NCBI GenBank assembly: GCA_001414345.1
Contig: LLCB01000539.1
Span: forward strand, 1 to 24,231
DNA: 24,231 bases
DNA from: Hymenoscyphus infarciens
Taxonomy: Eukaryota > Ascomycota > Leotiomycetes > Helotiales > Helotiaceae
Reading direction: 5' to 3'
Shown: positions 1-10,611 of the stretch, piece by piece
Position numbering within the stretch: the first letter of the stretch is position 1
Layout of the letters: every line of letters begins with the position of its first letter
Notes under the pieces: generated by a model
What the model was told of the DNA's origin: nothing
Database searches by the model: none
Seen by the model: the letters and a program-made list of their open reading frames with translations, nothing else
Translations under genes and position numbers: made by a program

Positions 1-1300
1 AGAGAATATAGTAGTACTCTAATTATCTATTAAACATAGAATAAAGAGAAAATATAATAAGAACTCTATTTATCTATTAAATAGTTCTTTAATAGATCTT
101 ATTAAAAAACTTTAACTAATAGTTAACCGTTCTATTAAAAGTCTATATAACTACGCTCTATAATTGTTCTAAGCTTACTAGTAACTATAATTATTTATTA
201 TAAATAGTAGTAAACTTTTAACCTACTAGAAATAGTAAATAAATTATCTAGAATATACTACTTATTTTCTAAGTACAAGGTTAAGAGAGTAAAGTATAAT
301 ATCGATATAATATTAATTTATAATAAACCCGCGGTTCTTACTATAGTATATCCGCTACTTAGATAAACTTAAGAAGTAGCTTCGAAAACCTTCCTTTAAG
401 CCTACTATTTACCTATTAAGAAAAACTTAACTCTTAGAGGCTATGTCTTTAATTAACACTTACTTTAAACTTAGCTTAACTAATAGCTAGGATATAACCC
501 TTAAGCCTTTTTTTAATAACCTTTATAAACGATTACCTTAAATTAAGTAAAAATAAATAAAAGATTACTAGAGCTATCTACGCTAAACCTAACCCTATCG
601 TTAGAAGCTTCTTACGTAATAGTTAGATTAGAATTAGAAGATATTCTTCGTCGCCTTATAAGCTATATTAGAACATAGTATAGGAGATTTAGATATAAAG
701 ATTATTAGTAATAATAATTAAGAAGATAAGAGAGGCCCTAAGAATTAGGAAAAGACTATAGTTAGAAACGATATTCCGCTCTAGAGTGATATTATAAGAA
801 AGGAGTATAATAGCTAGAGCATAGGTAATAAAGATTTATTACTAGTAGAAAGTAAATAACTTAGTAATACTAAACAATATCGTAATATAACTAACATTTT
901 AAGAAGAGTAGAGAAGTATATTAAATATATTAAATATAAAGTATAGAAAGATATTAACAGCGTTTTAAAAAGGGCTTAAGAGAGAATATAGGTATATAAG
1001 GAAAAGAAGAGGCGAGTTATATTACTTAGAACTAAGGTATATGCTCTTATTTATATAATTAAGAAGAGCTTTAAAGCAAAGAGGGAGGACTACTTAACTA
1101 AATCTCTTAAAAGTAAAGAGAAAACTTCTAATAATAAGCAGTGAGAATTTAAACAACTTTAGAGCTATAAGCTAATATAAAGAGAGTAGAAGAGTAAAGA
1201 GGGCCCTCTACTAGAATAGGCTAATACTTCTAATATTTTTATAAATAAAGATAGAAAGGAATAGGAGTTAGAACTTCCTCTATTAAAATAATAGCTATTT
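1..1300 (+). pseudogene. Weak decayed coding relic, family unknown
   Basis: Reading from base 1 gives a frame interrupted almost only by TAA/TAG. The best part is 547-675, 43 codons without a stop, rich in Leu, Glu and Arg (for example LELEDILRRLISYIRT), which could be an amphipathic helix. Around 316-345 the frame reads IYNKPAVLTIVYPLL. Elsewhere stops make up about 12-13% of codons, no better than chance in DNA this rich in TA, and a TGA occurs near 787. If all TAA/TAG were former Gln, the protein would be very Gln-rich. An alternative minus-strand reading of 300-790 has fewer stops, so the strand is uncertain. I do not recognise the family. The relic, if real, enters the window already in progress. 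Confidence 0.2.
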
Positions 1301-4080
1301 TAACTAGTACTAATATAAAACTATAATAGAATAAAGCTAGTATATAAGTATTTATTTTAAAGTACTTAAGTATTTTAGCTTTTCCTTAGATTAGTAATCT
1401 CTATTATAAGTTACTAAAACACCTTCTCTTAAGCTATCTATTAACTCTCGGTTAAACTAGGTATCTAATAGTTAATATTTAGTATTCTTATAATATATTT
1501 AATATCTTATAGTCTTTAACTCCTATTTCTAACTATATTCTAGCTATAATAATCTAGTAATAGATAAGAGCGTTCCTTCCTTACTAATCCCACTCTTCTA
1601 AAAATTTAACACTATAGCTTATCTTAGTAACTTAGTAGCTGTTTTCTAATACTTCTACTAGCTTTTCTTAAAAATAGATTTAAAACAGCTATTACTAGTT
1701 TAACTAAATAAACTATAAATTCCTTAAAGACATTTTCCTTCTCTATTTATATTATATTATTTTATTATACTCTCTCTACTATTTTTAGTATATACTCCTT
1801 TTAGCTTTTTAATAAATTTTCCTCTCTCCCTTTTAGTACATTTTAGTAATATTCTTTTTTCCTCTCTCTATATAAATAGAAGATAAGGTTAGAGATTTAA
1901 TAAGTTAAAAATACTACTTAGCTTTAAAAAGTTAAGATAGTAAGAGAATTATAAAAGAGTTAAGATTATATAAGAATTTAATAAGCTAAGAATCCTACTA
2001 GTTTTAAGAAGTTATAGTAGAAAATAAGGTTAATAGAGAGCTATTAGAAGAGTTAGGAAAAGAAGAGGTTAAGTAAGATTAGGTTCTATTAAGATAAGGG
2101 GGGCGATTAAAGGCTATAACCTTACTTTTAACTAACAAAGTCCCTTTATATATTTATAACTAGTAGCTTATTTAGTTATTCTTTATTAAAAAGTTAAGTT
2201 AAGCTTTATAGTAAGTTTATACTTTAAATATATTAAATTATAAGAGATACTTTATAAGAAACACTTATAAGATAAGACTAATCTTTATTATAACTTATAA
2301 CTATATATATATATACTACCTATAACTTCTTATACTCTACTAAGAAAAGATTCTTAAACTAGAAGTAACCTAAAAATATAATACTTATAAAGAGTAGTAA
2401 ATATCTACTAGACTCTTAGATTCCTTAAAAAGGTAAGAAAACAAATTTTAAGAGCTATATATCTATATCTAACTCTAATTAAAAGGTAGTATATATTAAG
2501 GTATTAACTATTCTAGTAAATATTTAATAATAAAAAAAAGTAGAAAAGGTATAAGAAAAGGCAGAAACCTAACTAGTTCTTAGTAGCTAGGTAAAGATCT
2601 TAGTCTATAAGGAAGAATAGAGGCGAGGTTAATATATTCTATTTTAAAAGGAGAGACTAAAACTTTATTATATTATTAGTATAAAAGGCTCTAGCACTCC
2701 TTATAGGCTTCGACAACTTAGGCTAAAGTCTCTTTCTTTCTAGTAATAACTTATATAAATTATATAGCTTAAGTAAATATTTATAGTATAAATAAGGTTA
2801 AGAGGCCTTTTTTATCTTTTTTAAAAAGATCTATATTATAAATTACTCTCTCTTCTTCTATAGTTACTACTATTTAAATACTATTATATACCTAGTTAAA
2901 AATAAGATCTATATATTCTAGATAAATCTTAATAATATCTAACTAGTAATTAAAGAAGCCTAAAGCCTTTAAGGCGAAATACTATCTAAAGAAGAGTAGA
3001 GCTAGAGCTATATCTTTAAATATATTTAAAGAGACTTAGATATTAGCTTTATTATCAAGGGCGCGCGGTTTATAGAAGTCTTTATTAAAGCTTATAAATA
3101 AATCGTTATTATTTCCTAGATTAAATAATATAACTATAGTTTATAGTAAGAGAAGGCGTATTAAGACTAGTAAAATTAGTAAAGTAGTTAGTATTAGTAG
3201 GATATATACTAACTTTATAGAGATAAGTTAATATAGGGTTTAAGAGGTTATTAATAGAGATTATAAGGTAGGAGACATAGCTTATTAAGGCTTAGTAGAC
3301 GTAGAAAGGGTTATGTTATAAATACTCTAGAATATTAATTAGAATTATAGTATAAATAAGAAGAGTAAATATACTAAAAGCTTAATAAATACCTTCTAAT
3401 CTCTAGACGAAATAGTAATTTAGTTTTGTTATAGAATAGATCACTATTTAGGCTAGGTTAACGAGGGAAGCTTACTATATATAGTTTAGAATTAGTAGAC
3501 TAAGGCTTATAAAGCCTAGACATCGGTAGTAGAAAGAGTCTAATTATAGTAAGTAGGAGCCTAGTTTAGTAACTTAGAGCATAATTACCTACTATTTTAG
3601 TAGCTTAATTAGTAATTAGAAAGTATAAATTAAAAAGTAGAATAGCTTAGGTAGTATATAGACGCTTTATACTATATAATATATAAGAGGAGTCTTAAGC
3701 GTTTTAAAGCCTCGGAGTTAATACTTAATAGTTATTTAAGTAATTAAAAGAGTAAAAGCTTAGTAATAGCTAATAAGAATAAGTTTCCTTATATATTACG
3801 TAACTTAGTATAGTCTAAGTAGAGCGCTATTATATAGAGATATTACTCTTAATTTAATTATAAAGTTATTATATAAGCTTTTCTAAAATTAAATCCTTAT
3901 ACTTTATATAGTAGTAATTTAATTTAATATATATAGGTTTTATCTTATTTATATAAGATTAAGTTATACTAATCTAACCTTATAGTACTTATCTCTACTC
4001 TAGCTTATCTACCTATATTCTATAGTATATAATATACCTTAGCCCTTTAAGCTCGATAAGCTTATATATAATAAAGCTTA
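1301..4080. other. RIP-degraded DNA, no recognisable gene
   Basis: No long stop-free run or conserved motif was recognised on either strand. The stretch is uniformly TA-rich and depleted of CA/TG. Local landmarks are a (TA)7 run at 2302-2315 and a CpG-dense knot at 3059-3068. It presumably derives from transposable elements like the rest of the window, but nothing in the sequence names them. Confidence 0.6.
2302..2315. repeat. (TA)7 microsatellite
   Basis: Seven TA dinucleotides in a row, flanked by C on both sides. It is short and unsurprising in DNA this TA-rich. Confidence 0.7.
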
Positions 4081-4193
4081 CTATATAAAGGCACCTACTA
4101 ATCCTATTAATCTCTAAAGACGAATTAAATTAATAGAAGTTCTTATAAATAACTCTCTTAGTTAGATTAGTACTATACCTAATAATAATAAGT

Positions 4194-4213
4194 CCAACGC
4201 CAACGCTAACGCT
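4194..4213. repeat. 6-bp repeat, three units
   Basis: The unit CCAACG occurs twice, followed by CTAACG. In the favoured plus frame it encodes alternating Asn and Ala. The third unit differs by C to T in a CpA context, exactly what RIP would do, while the first two CpA sites escaped. Confidence 0.65.
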
Positions 4214-4336
4214 ATACTAGATACTCTAGATATAGACAATCCCTATAAGTATAAGTAGCCTCCTTATAAAGCTATAGCTAAAGCTAAAGCTCTACTTAAG
4301 CGTCGATCTTATATTAAGCCTTTAAAGAATACTAGA

Positions 4337-4408
4337 GTAGGAGTAGATAGGGTAGGAGTAGATAGAGTAAGAGTAGATAGGGTAGGAGTAGATAGAGTAG
4401 TAGATAGA
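4337..4408. repeat. 15-bp minisatellite, 4.8 copies
   Basis: Four complete 15-bp units (4337-4351, 4352-4366, 4367-4381, 4382-4396) and a shortened 12-bp fifth unit (4397-4408). The consensus is GTAGGAGTAGATAGR. Units differ only at one internal A/G position and at the final base. The period is five codons and the array sits in the longest stop-free run of the block, so it looks like an in-frame peptide repeat. Confidence 0.9.
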
Positions 4409-5256
4409 CTAATTATTATATCTCTAATATTATAAGATCCTACTACTAGAACTTAGTCTATTCTATAAACAGCTACTAAAGAGAAGGCCGCTGTTAGAAT
4501 TAACTTAGGTATTAAGCTAGGTACTACTATTATCTTTATAGATCTTAATAACAAAAACTATTTATTTTTCGTAATTCCTATTTAAGATTTAATACTAACG
4601 TCTACCTAAGCTAAATATCTTAGTAAAAAATAAGAGACTTTTTAAGTATTAGATATAAAATTCTAGATTTAGTTACCTTATACCTAGTTAAGTCTACTTT
4701 AGATTTCTTAGCTACGACTACCTGACTTTTATATTCTATAAAATATAAGTCTTAGTAGTATAAATCTTCTCTATTTACTTTAAAATAAGAGTATAAAATA
4801 GAATAAAGATACTAATATAGAAATCTTTACTACTTAGCAACATCTTAATACTTTAAGTTACTAAGTAATAGTAAAGGTAGACTAGAAATTAAATAAAGAT
4901 AGTCTAGTTAATACTTCTCTTTATAAACTAAAAGTTATAATAGAAGTAACTTCTAAATATAATAAAACTATTTAAACTCTTCTTAAAAATAAGCTTTTAT
5001 AATAACTTTATAATAATATAAATTAGCTTAAGGTTAAATTAAAGATAGTTATAAGTAGTAGGAATATTAAATAGGCACCGCGTACTAATAGTTAGGTTAA
5101 TAGAAGGACGTAGCTAAGAGTTAAAGATAAGTATACTTCTTCTAAGAAGGTATTTAATAAGGTTTAAGATAGAGTTTCTAGCTTTAGTCTAAGTTAGTCT
5201 TAAGAATAGTATTAAAAGCTAATCTATTTTCTTAGAAGAACTATTACTACTCTAGG

Positions 5257-5297
5257 TTTTCTAGCTACCTCTCTTAAAAGCATTTTTCTAGCTACCT
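5257..5297 (+). repeat. Perfect 14-bp direct repeat, 27-bp offset
   Basis: TTTTCTAGCTACCT occurs at 5257-5270 and again at 5284-5297, nine codons apart. In the plus frame it gives FLATSLKSI followed by FLATFSTLG, a small peptide duplication inside a hydrophobic stretch. Confidence 0.75.
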
Positions 5298-5440
5298 TTT
5301 CTACTCTAGGTATATTAATTAGTACTTTTATAGTTATAACTACTAATATCTACCTTAGGTAGTAATACTTTAGCTAGTAATCTCTATACTAAGACCTTTA
5401 CTAATAGCTTAAGAAATAAGACCTCTAGAAGCGTTAGGGA

Positions 5441-5562
5441 GAGTACGAATAAGAAGAGTACGAATACTAGAATAAGTAGAGATTTTAAATAACTATAGAC
5501 TAAGAGACGAGAAGCTATATAAGATAAGGTATAAAGAAAGATATAAAGAGAGATATAGAGAG
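5441..5562 (+). repeat. Short in-frame direct repeats (15 and 12 bp)
   Basis: GAGTACGAAT appears at 5441-5450 and 5456-5465, an offset of 15 bp. A 12-bp unit (AGATATAAAGAG, then AGATATAGAGAG) lies at 5539-5550 and 5551-5562. Both periods are multiples of three, in keeping with a charged low-complexity protein segment. Confidence 0.6.
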
Positions 5563-5690
5563 TATTAAGTAAGTAAGTTAGTCTTTAAGACCTCTTCTTT
5601 AATAACGAATCCAACTCTTTTAAATATTTCCTTAATAATTTTAACTAGAATAATTAACTAGATAATAATATTACCTCTCTCTAGTATCTC

Positions 5691-5768
5691 GATTCTAACT
5701 ATAACAGCGTTTATAGCTCTATACCTCTTAATTCTAACTAAAACAACGTTTACTACTTTATATCTAGT
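5691..5768 (+). repeat. 39-bp imperfect tandem duplication
   Basis: Two abutting 39-bp units, 5691-5729 and 5730-5768, both starting with ATTCTAACTA after one base. Translated with codons from 5691 they read DSNYNSVYSSIPL and NSN-stop-NNVYYFIS. The period is thirteen codons, and this frame differs by one base from the frame of the 4259-4432 run, so a frameshift or a different gene lies between. Confidence 0.65.
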
Positions 5769-5880
5769 AGGTCTAAAAACTAAGTAAGCCTTATAGCTTT
5801 AGAGTAATTAAAGAGTAGCTAGTAACTAGAATAGTATAAGGAGAATAGAGGTAGTAGGTTATTCTTATTTTTATTATTCT

Positions 5881-7816
5881 AATAACTTATTTATATATAG
5901 ATTCTAAATAAATTCTAGAAGATAATAAAATAGTACTAATAGGGGATATAATAGATTATAAAGATAGATTAGATTATAGTAAGTTTATAATTTAAAGGTT
6001 ATTTAATTTTCGTATAAGTAATAACGTATAAGTAGGCTTAAGTATATACTTACCTTAACTACTTTAGAACATACTAGTTAGGAACGATTTAAATAATATA
6101 GAGTAATTATTAAAAGAATTAGAGGTTACTAAACCTACTATAGGTATAGGTAAGTAAGTAAAACAGGTACTAATAGTAAAAGTAGTAGAGTATACTATAC
6201 AAAGTAATAAGCATAGTATATTCTTATAAGACAGGTTTATAGAGTACTAGGGTAGGGCTTATAGTAGTGAAGTATTTAGAAGGAACTTTTAAAGGAACTT
6301 TTAATAGTTTAATAGAAATTTCACTTCTAGAATAAATCTATAATATAGCTTAGTTATTTTTAGCTATAGACTAGCTTACGCTAGTTTTATTACTTTCTTA
6401 CTTTTAAGAAGTATACTTAATATATTACTACTTGTCTATAGACTTGAAAAAGGGGTCTAAAAATACTATAGAAAATTATAGTTAATAATATACTACTTCT
6501 TATATTATCTAAACTTTGACCTTAATTTAGTATAAGCTTAAAGGTAGGGGGTATCTATAATAGAGGAGAGGAGTCTTATATATATAATACTATACCCGCT
6601 AGTGTTAGCTAAGTAAGCTCTTATATATAGCTAAGTCTACTTAAATAATCCTTTTTAGCTTTAAATCTTCTAGAAATATATTTTTAGAGGCTATAAAGAT
6701 AAACTAGTATATATCTACCTTTATAATCGAAGATTACTTCCTTTCTTCTTCTTATATTCTAATATAATCGTCCTAGAATCTAAATCTAGTTAGTAAGAGA
6801 TAAGCTTAATTTAATATTTTAAAAAGACATCTATCTACGTTCCTTTCTATAGAAGTCGTTAGTATAGTTTATTATATACTAGATTAAAGCTATAAAGTAG
6901 ACGAGTATTAATATCTTTTTAGATATTATATACCGATGTTAGGTGTCTTATAAGCTAGATACGTAGATTGTTTAGTTCTTAACTAGACGGTATAGACGGT
7001 TTTAAGATATAAACTCTAAACCTCTTTAAGAGATTTCGAATTAATAAGAAACTAGTATTCTAATTAGCAAATTCTCTAGTCTTTATAAATATAGAAAAGT
7101 ATATTAGTCCTAGACTAGCTTCTTAGTATAAATCCTTAAAAATCTCCTTAGCTTCTAAGGTATAGAAGGTTAATAAATCCTAGCTATTATTACGTCTCTA
7201 ATTAGTAATATAATATAAAACTTTATATCTATACTAATTTAAGAAAGGTATTTATATCTTAGTTAGTATTCTATCTATAAGTATATAAATAGAGTTAAGA
7301 TTATACTAACCTACTAGGTAATTACTTTAGTACTTTTCTATATTCCTTTAAGGTAGTATTACTAAACCTACTTACTCTACTACTCTATCTTTTCTTAGTA
7401 CTCTTTAACTTCTTAGTTACTTACGTCTTTATCTAACACTTCCTAGTAAATTTTAATAAACTCGTTTACTCCCTTATATCTAAGCCTCTATCTTTTGTTA
7501 TTACTAATTTAGTTATATAAGTATTTTAAATAAATAGAGCCTTAACTACCTAAGAGTAGATTCTTAGGTAATTTCTTTTATTTATTATATCCTTTATAGT
7601 AGTTTAGAATCTAATAACGTTCCTTTTTCTAGAATATATCCTATACTAAAGGCGCTCTTATAGTAATATAATAGTAATTACTTATAGTAGTTTAGATATA
7701 ATTATAAACTAGATTAGAATCAACTCTTATATACTAACTAAGTTTATATACCTTCTTATAAAATTCGTTTATTAACTTATTAAGTCGAGCTTAGATAAGA
7801 GGTCTAAGTTTCTTAG
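5881..7816. other. RIP-degraded DNA with one 38-codon open run
   Basis: Mostly unreadable. The plus frame used upstream (codons from 6182) stays plausible at 6182-6457, reading DRFIEY-stop-GRAYSSEVFRRNF near 6230-6290 and containing a stop-free run at 6344-6457 (38 codons). Some CAA, CAG and CAT codons survive at 6170-6240. No motif is recognised. Beyond 6500 no frame stands out on either strand. Confidence 0.4.
6280..6303. repeat. Perfect 12-bp tandem duplication
   Basis: AAGGAACTTTTA is repeated exactly at 6280-6291 and 6292-6303. The period is four codons. Confidence 0.8.
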
Positions 7817-7819
7817 CTA

Positions 7820-8065
7820 GTATATTATCTTATCTATTATTAAATATATCTGGTTTCTAGGATTTATCTTAATTTCGAGATATATTATCTTAATATTAGA
7901 TAGTCTTATCTTAAGGTTACGTAGTTTCGTCTTAATACTAGGCCTTGTTTTATTAGATAGCCTTATCTCGAGGTTATAGAGTTTCGTCTTAATACTAGGC
8001 CTCGTCTTATTAGTCTCCTTATATAAAGAGAGGTTATTCTTTGTCTTACGGTTTATCGTTATATA
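7820..8065 (-). pseudogene. 82-codon open relic with 19-residue repeat
   Basis: On the minus strand, codons from 8065 down to 7820 run for 82 codons without a stop. It is bounded by TAG at 8066-8068 and TAG at 7817-7819. It is the longest stop-free run I found. It carries a perfect-length tandem repeat of 19 codons: NKTRPSIKTKLYNLEIRLS and then NKTRPSIKTKLRNLKIRLS, with a decayed third start (NIKIIYLEIKIN). The composition is Lys/Arg/Asn/Leu-rich and looks helical. Upstream (8066-8130) the same frame continues, interrupted only by TAG/TAA, and includes RRKGVIIDKTLVRDIKETT. The relic probably continues downstream with more stops. The family is not recognised; a charged repeat of this kind could be a coiled-coil or nucleic-acid-binding segment of a transposon protein. 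Confidence 0.5.
7898..8011 (-). repeat. 57-bp tandem repeat, two full copies
   Basis: Two abutting 57-bp units, 7898-7954 and 7955-8011, share the blocks TTTCGTCTTAATACTAGGCC and TTAGATAG-CTTATCT on the plus strand. Differences are mostly C/T and A/G. The period is exactly 19 codons, and both copies are stop-free in the same minus-strand frame. Confidence 0.85.
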
Positions 8066-9497
8066 CTAGGTAGTTTCTTTTATATCTCTTACTAGTGTCT
8101 TATCTATTATTACCCCTTTTCTACGCTAACCTCTTATTTATAACTAACTATATAGTTTTAATTTATATTTATTAGTTAAGAGATAAATAGAGTTAATAAC
8201 TCTAAAAAGAATAATTTAAAAAATAATAAGTCCTAGTATATATTCTATCTTTTATTATATTCTAAGAGGGGTTTAAAAAGAGAATATAATAAACACTAGT
8301 CCTCTTAGCTCTCTAAGTTCTTCTAATTATCTAGTATACTTTTAAAGCATATGTTAGATATCTAATATATTCTATTAGTCTTATCTACTAAAGTTACTAT
8401 AACTAGAGTAGCTAGTATTCCTCTTCTTATATAAACTCTAGTATAAATTACATGTAAATTATTAGAACTTAAAGGGATTATATATAAATATATAAGGTTT
8501 ACTTAACCTATATAATAAAGGTAGAAGAAGATACTAAAGTAGATTAAGAGAATAGTTTAAATAAATATATAATAATAATAATAGTATAATTTTTAATATA
8601 TAGTAATAAAACACTCTTATTTAACTACTAGTTAAAATATATCTATTAAGTTTAGACTATTTAGTAAATTCAACTTAAATTATAATAGTTTTCAGCTATA
8701 AGTACACTATATCTTAGTTATAAGGTAGCTAAAAACAAGGCTATCCTTAGCCTCCTCTTAGTACCTACTAGATACTAGTATTACTAGAGACTAATACCTT
8801 AATCTAGAATACTATATATATTCTTTCTATATATCCTTATTAAATAAATCGAACCTCTTCCTACCTTCTATACAAAAGCGTAATAGTTCGAAAACATTAT
8901 CCTATAGTATAGAAGGCAGATATACGAAAACCGAAGAGGAAATAGAGCTCTACTAATATAGATTTATACTCTAAGCTTAGAACTTAGCTAAAAGAAAAGA
9001 AGTTAAAACTTATATTAAAATACTTAGTAAATACTAAAGAATACAAAAATACTATAGTCGCTCTTAGGAAACGTTACCTAGAAGTAAACGGTCTTTACTA
9101 GAGCGAAATATAATAATTATAATATTTCCTCTTAACTCTAATATAACAACTTATTATTATATATATATAAAAATATAATATTATTAAAAAGAATAGAGGT
9201 AATAATTACAAGAAATATACACGTTTATACAAAGACTTATAAATTAGGCTTTCTTATTCCTATTATCTCTATTCTATATTTCTTCGCCTATATTATAATA
9301 AAATTAATAACTTTATTAAGTTAAAAGCAAGATTATTAAGAATATAGAGGTTATTTAAACTTATAAAAGATAAAGTTAAATAGGATTCCTATTCCGATTC
9401 CTAGCTTTATCCTAGTTAGAATAGTAGTACTATACTATTACTATTATAGCTAGCTCTAGTAATCTTAGATAATAGTAAGGGGATTCCCTTAGAAGAT
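8066..9497. other. RIP-degraded DNA, no recognisable gene
   Basis: Apart from the first 65 bases, which may extend the minus-strand relic, no frame, repeat or motif stands out. The base pattern is the same as elsewhere. Confidence 0.55.
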
Positions 9498-9587
9498 AGT
9501 AATAGAGTTTCCTAGGCTAATAGTAATAGGTCTTAAGTAAATAGTAATAGGGTTTCCTAGGCTAGTAGTAATAGGGTTCTCGGCTAA
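9498..9587 (+). repeat. Four short tandem units (21-24 bp)
   Basis: Units at 9498-9521, 9522-9542, 9543-9566 and 9567-9587. Units 1 and 3 share the tail TTTCCTAGGCTA. The first three unit lengths are divisible by three, so codon phase is kept. Confidence 0.75.
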
Positions 9588-9755
9588 AAATAACTCCTAG
9601 GTTTTTAAGGATACGAATATAACTCTTCCTTATCTTCTAATTATAAAAGTCTATTTAATATATACCTTAAAATACTAGAGAAGATAGATTCTTAATTACA
9701 ACTATAAAGGATTTAAGTACCTAGTTTTACTTTCTATCTAATAATCTAAGAGAGT

Positions 9756-9983
9756 ATTAATAGGGTTTTAGGTAAAGTAGAACTATGAAGTATCTACATA
9801 GGCGAATTAGAATAATTCTTAGAATGTTTAAGTCTTTCTAACTAATGTCTTAAAATATTAACTAATCTAATAATATAGAAGGGCTATTATAGAGTTTAGA
9901 GTAAGATAGAGTTATAGAGTATTCGAGTAGGTAAATTAGAATAACCCTTAAATAGTATAAGTCTCTTAGATAATCGTCTTAAA
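9756..9983 (+). repeat. Diverged ~100-bp duplication, 129-bp offset
   Basis: Segment 9756-9854 and segment 9882-9983 align over about 33 codons, ending in the same CTTAAA. Identity is moderate; differences include many A/G and C/T changes but also others, so the duplication predates much of the decay. Confidence 0.55.
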
Positions 9984-10401
9984 TTTAGAAATAGTAATTA
10001 CTATAATAGCTATACTCTCTTAAATAATTCCTAATATAGTTATCCTAGGTAGATAAGCAACTAGGAGCCTTATAAGTTATTTAAAAGAGTTATATATACT
10101 TAAAAACTAATAAATGAAATAGTTAAAAGAGGAGTACTTAAAGATTGAATTTTCTCTTCTATCTAAGTCTAGTATATCTTATAAACTTATACTTAAAAGT
10201 AGGTTTAGGTATATAGAGGTATATAAAAGTTAGATAGAAGAAAAGTTAATAGTTATAGTACTTACTATATAAGAGGTTTTACTTAAGAATAAGTTATATA
10301 TAAGTATTATCTATTATCTCTAAATACTCTACTAATATATAAGATAAGTCCTTACTAACTAGGTATTATAAAAAGAAAGGCCTCTAAGTAAAACGTATTA
10401 A

Positions 10402-10611
10402 GTAATTACTAATATACTATATAAACTACTCTCTATTAGTAAAAGAGGAAAGTATATTAGAAAAGAAGTACTATACTTAAATAATATCTTAATAGTATAT
10501 TATTACCTTATTAATATCTTCCTAAGTAAACCTCTTATTACTAAATACTCTTTATTCTTTAATATTAGAATCCTTAAGCTTAATAATAACTCTAGTCTCC
10601 TTAGAAGTTAT
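10402..10611 (+). pseudogene. 70-codon open run, unknown relic
   Basis: Codons from 10402 to 10611 contain no stop, bounded by TAA at 10399-10401 and TAG at 10612-10614. In the same phase the opposite strand has at least seven stops, so the plus strand is favoured. The product would be rich in Tyr, Ile, Leu and Asn, and its middle is hydrophobic. It contains YLNNILI, superficially like the YxDD motif of reverse transcriptases, but the base changes needed are not in RIP context. I do not recognise a family and this may be a chance run. Confidence 0.25.

Larger units (their letters stand above)
4082..5880 (+). pseudogene. Repeat-rich decayed coding relic
   Basis: One frame (codons starting at 4082, 4193, 4259) reads well across this block with stops limited to TAA/TAG. 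The best run is 4259-4432, 58 codons without a stop. It starts with alternating Ala-Lys codons (AIAKAKALLKRR) and continues into four copies of a five-residue unit (RVGVD). Just upstream the frame reads NANANAILDTLDIDNPYKYK. Several short repeats inside the block have periods divisible by three (15, 27, 39, 15 and 12 bp), which is expected of low-complexity coding sequence. The minus strand over 4190-4500 is almost as open (a TLSTP-like repeat), so the strand is not proven. The frame appears to change near 5580. The protein family is not recognised. The relic probably belongs to a transposable element because RIP only attacks duplicated DNA. Confidence 0.35.
9498..10060 (+). pseudogene. Decayed relic with nested in-frame repeats
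   Basis: The frame starting at 9498 holds two layers of repetition. At 9498-9587 four short units of 24, 21, 24 and about 21-24 bp all begin AGTAATAG and encode SNRVS- or SNRS-type peptides. At 9756-9854 and 9882-9983 there are two copies of a longer segment, offset by 129 bp (43 codons): RVLGKVEL-stop-SIYIGELE and RV-stop-SKIEL-stop-SIRVGKLE. Between them the frame reads like ordinary protein (YKSLFNIYLKILEKIDS). Stops are TAA/TAG except for one TGA near 9786, where a CGA codon may have been hit. Some TG and CA survive at 9785-9850. The family is unknown; leucine spacing in the longer unit hints at a helical or leucine-rich repeat but that is only an impression. Confidence 0.4.

Noticed and set aside
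6940..6990. Minus-strand LAYKTPNIGIQYLKR as a decayed Copia integrase zinc-finger start
   Set aside because: The Trp-His-x2-Leu-Gly-His spacing and a following Cys pair are not present, so the likeness is too weak.
10474..10494. Peptide YLNNILI resembling the YxDD catalytic motif of reverse transcriptase
   Set aside because: Turning Asp into Asn by RIP needs T before the GAT/GAC codon; here the first AAT follows A. No other reverse transcriptase block is seen nearby.
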